DNA from: Stygiolobus sp037389425
GTDB lineage: Archaea > Thermoproteota > Thermoprotei_A > Sulfolobales > Sulfolobaceae
DNA length: 6,525 nt
Direction of reading: 5' to 3'
Assembly: GCF_037389425.1 (NCBI RefSeq)
Contig: NZ_JBBHKR010000013.1
Location: 1-6,525 of the forward strand
Shown here: in pieces, positions 5,914 to 6,525 of the stretch
How the letters are laid out: each line of letters opens with the position of its first letter
Numbering within the stretch: position 1 is the stretch's first letter
Position numbers and translations under genes: made by a program
The notes under the pieces: generated by a model
Seen by the model: the letters and a program-made list of their open reading frames with translations, nothing else
What the model was told of the DNA's origin: nothing
The model's database searches: none

Positions 5914-6525
5914 CTGAACAAGAGCCTGCAACTCTACAATTCCATATGCCTAATATAGGATCGACTACTATTTCCAATCTTTTCTTTCCTAGGGTGTCCT
6001 TAGGATCTGCTGATAACCTATAGACCGAAGCTAGTACTGCAGGGCCCAAGAAGTCCTTATTTGTTTCAACTACCGGACAAGCAGAATAGCAGAGACCGCA
6101 AATTATGCATTGCGCGAAACCCCAGAGTTCTTTTTGGTCTTCCGGTTTTAATCTAGTTTCAGCCTTACCTTGAATTACTTCCTCTGGAGGTGTAACTCTT
6201 GGTATGACCTTATTCATTTTTCTATAAACAGAGTCAAGGTCGACTATCAGATCTTTAATTACAGGGAAGTTATCCATGGGTTCTATAGTAATTTCCTTTT
6301 TCCCATTCACTATGAGCGTTTTGCAAGCTAACTTAGGCTTTCCGTTTATTTTCATACCGCAACTACCGCAAACTCCCATGTGACATGAAGCTCTAAAGGA
6401 TAATGTAGGATCTTGTTCGGTTTTTATTCTCCTTAATGCCTCTACAACGGTAGTGAATTTATCCACGTTTAATTTATATTCTTGGCACCAACTTCCTTTT
6501 TATTTAGAATACCTCCTTACCTTCA
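5903..6525 (-). pseudogene. sdhB: succinate dehydrogenase iron-sulfur subunit, truncated at both ends of view
   Basis: SdhB passes electrons from the flavoprotein to quinone through three iron-sulfur clusters. Counting from the GTG at 6466 as residue 1, the 2Fe-2S motif is C28-x4-C33-x2-C36-x11-C48 (SCHMGVCGSCGMKINGKPKL then AC), the 4Fe-4S ferredoxin motif is C120-x2-C123-x2-C126-x3-C130-P, and the third cluster motif is C177-x5-C183-x3-C187-P. Homology continues upstream of GTG 6466 in the same frame (WCQEYKLNVDKF) to the window edge, but meets TAA at 6500-6502, so GTG 6466 is not the true start. Directly after the last CP the SdhB sequence ends and the DNA continues as the SdhD-like anchor in another frame. 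The final SdhB segment is lost. All cluster ligands in view are kept, so the damage looks recent. The gene starts beyond the window. Confidence 0.88.

Noticed and set aside
1..6525. tRNA, rRNA, CRISPR repeats or a complete insertion sequence.
   Set aside because: I looked for cloverleaf-like ends, regularly spaced repeats and transposase motifs on both strands and saw none.

Overview
The window looks like chromosomal DNA of a thermoacidophilic archaeon of the Sulfolobales (Sulfolobus/Acidianus/Metallosphaera type). Three things point that way: it is AT-rich; several genes have a TATA box about 24-30 nt upstream of the ATG and almost no leader; and the gene set includes an Agl3-type UDP-sulfoquinovose synthase, which makes the sulfonated sugar of Sulfolobus S-layer glycans. 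The genus is not resolvable by eye.

Layout. From 1 to about 1390 (+) there are two fused gene remnants: a DUF4213/DUF364 putative metal-chelation protein, then the C-terminal half of a NiCoT nickel/cobalt permease, both with stops. From 1464 to 1703 (-) lies a small unrecognised ORF with a well-placed promoter, beside a perfect 12-bp inverted repeat. From 1858 to 3077 (-) is a full-length but broken agl3, with three indels and a stop inside the catalytic YxxxK motif. From 3194 to 5144 (-) is the only clearly intact block, a compact operon reading FmdE-domain protein, then TauE/SafE permease, then TetR regulator. From 5235 to 5467 (+) is a truncated, frameshifted family-2 glycosyltransferase start. 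From 5579 to 6525 (-) are remnants of succinate dehydrogenase: SdhB running off the right edge, fused by an apparent deletion to an SdhD-like membrane anchor that is itself frameshifted.

How it fits together. The window reads as a gene graveyard around one functional three-gene module. The broken genes would have served metal uptake, glycan synthesis and respiration, so either intact copies exist elsewhere or the organism has lost these functions. A noisy assembly could explain the single-base indels but not easily the gene-to-gene fusions and truncations. The intact module couples an FmdE-family thiol/zinc protein to a sulfur-compound or organic-anion permease, probably under the control of the co-encoded cysteine-rich TetR protein. 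A candidate operator lies between the TATA box and the start of the first gene. Its substrate is not known from the sequence and it is the best candidate here for an undescribed system.
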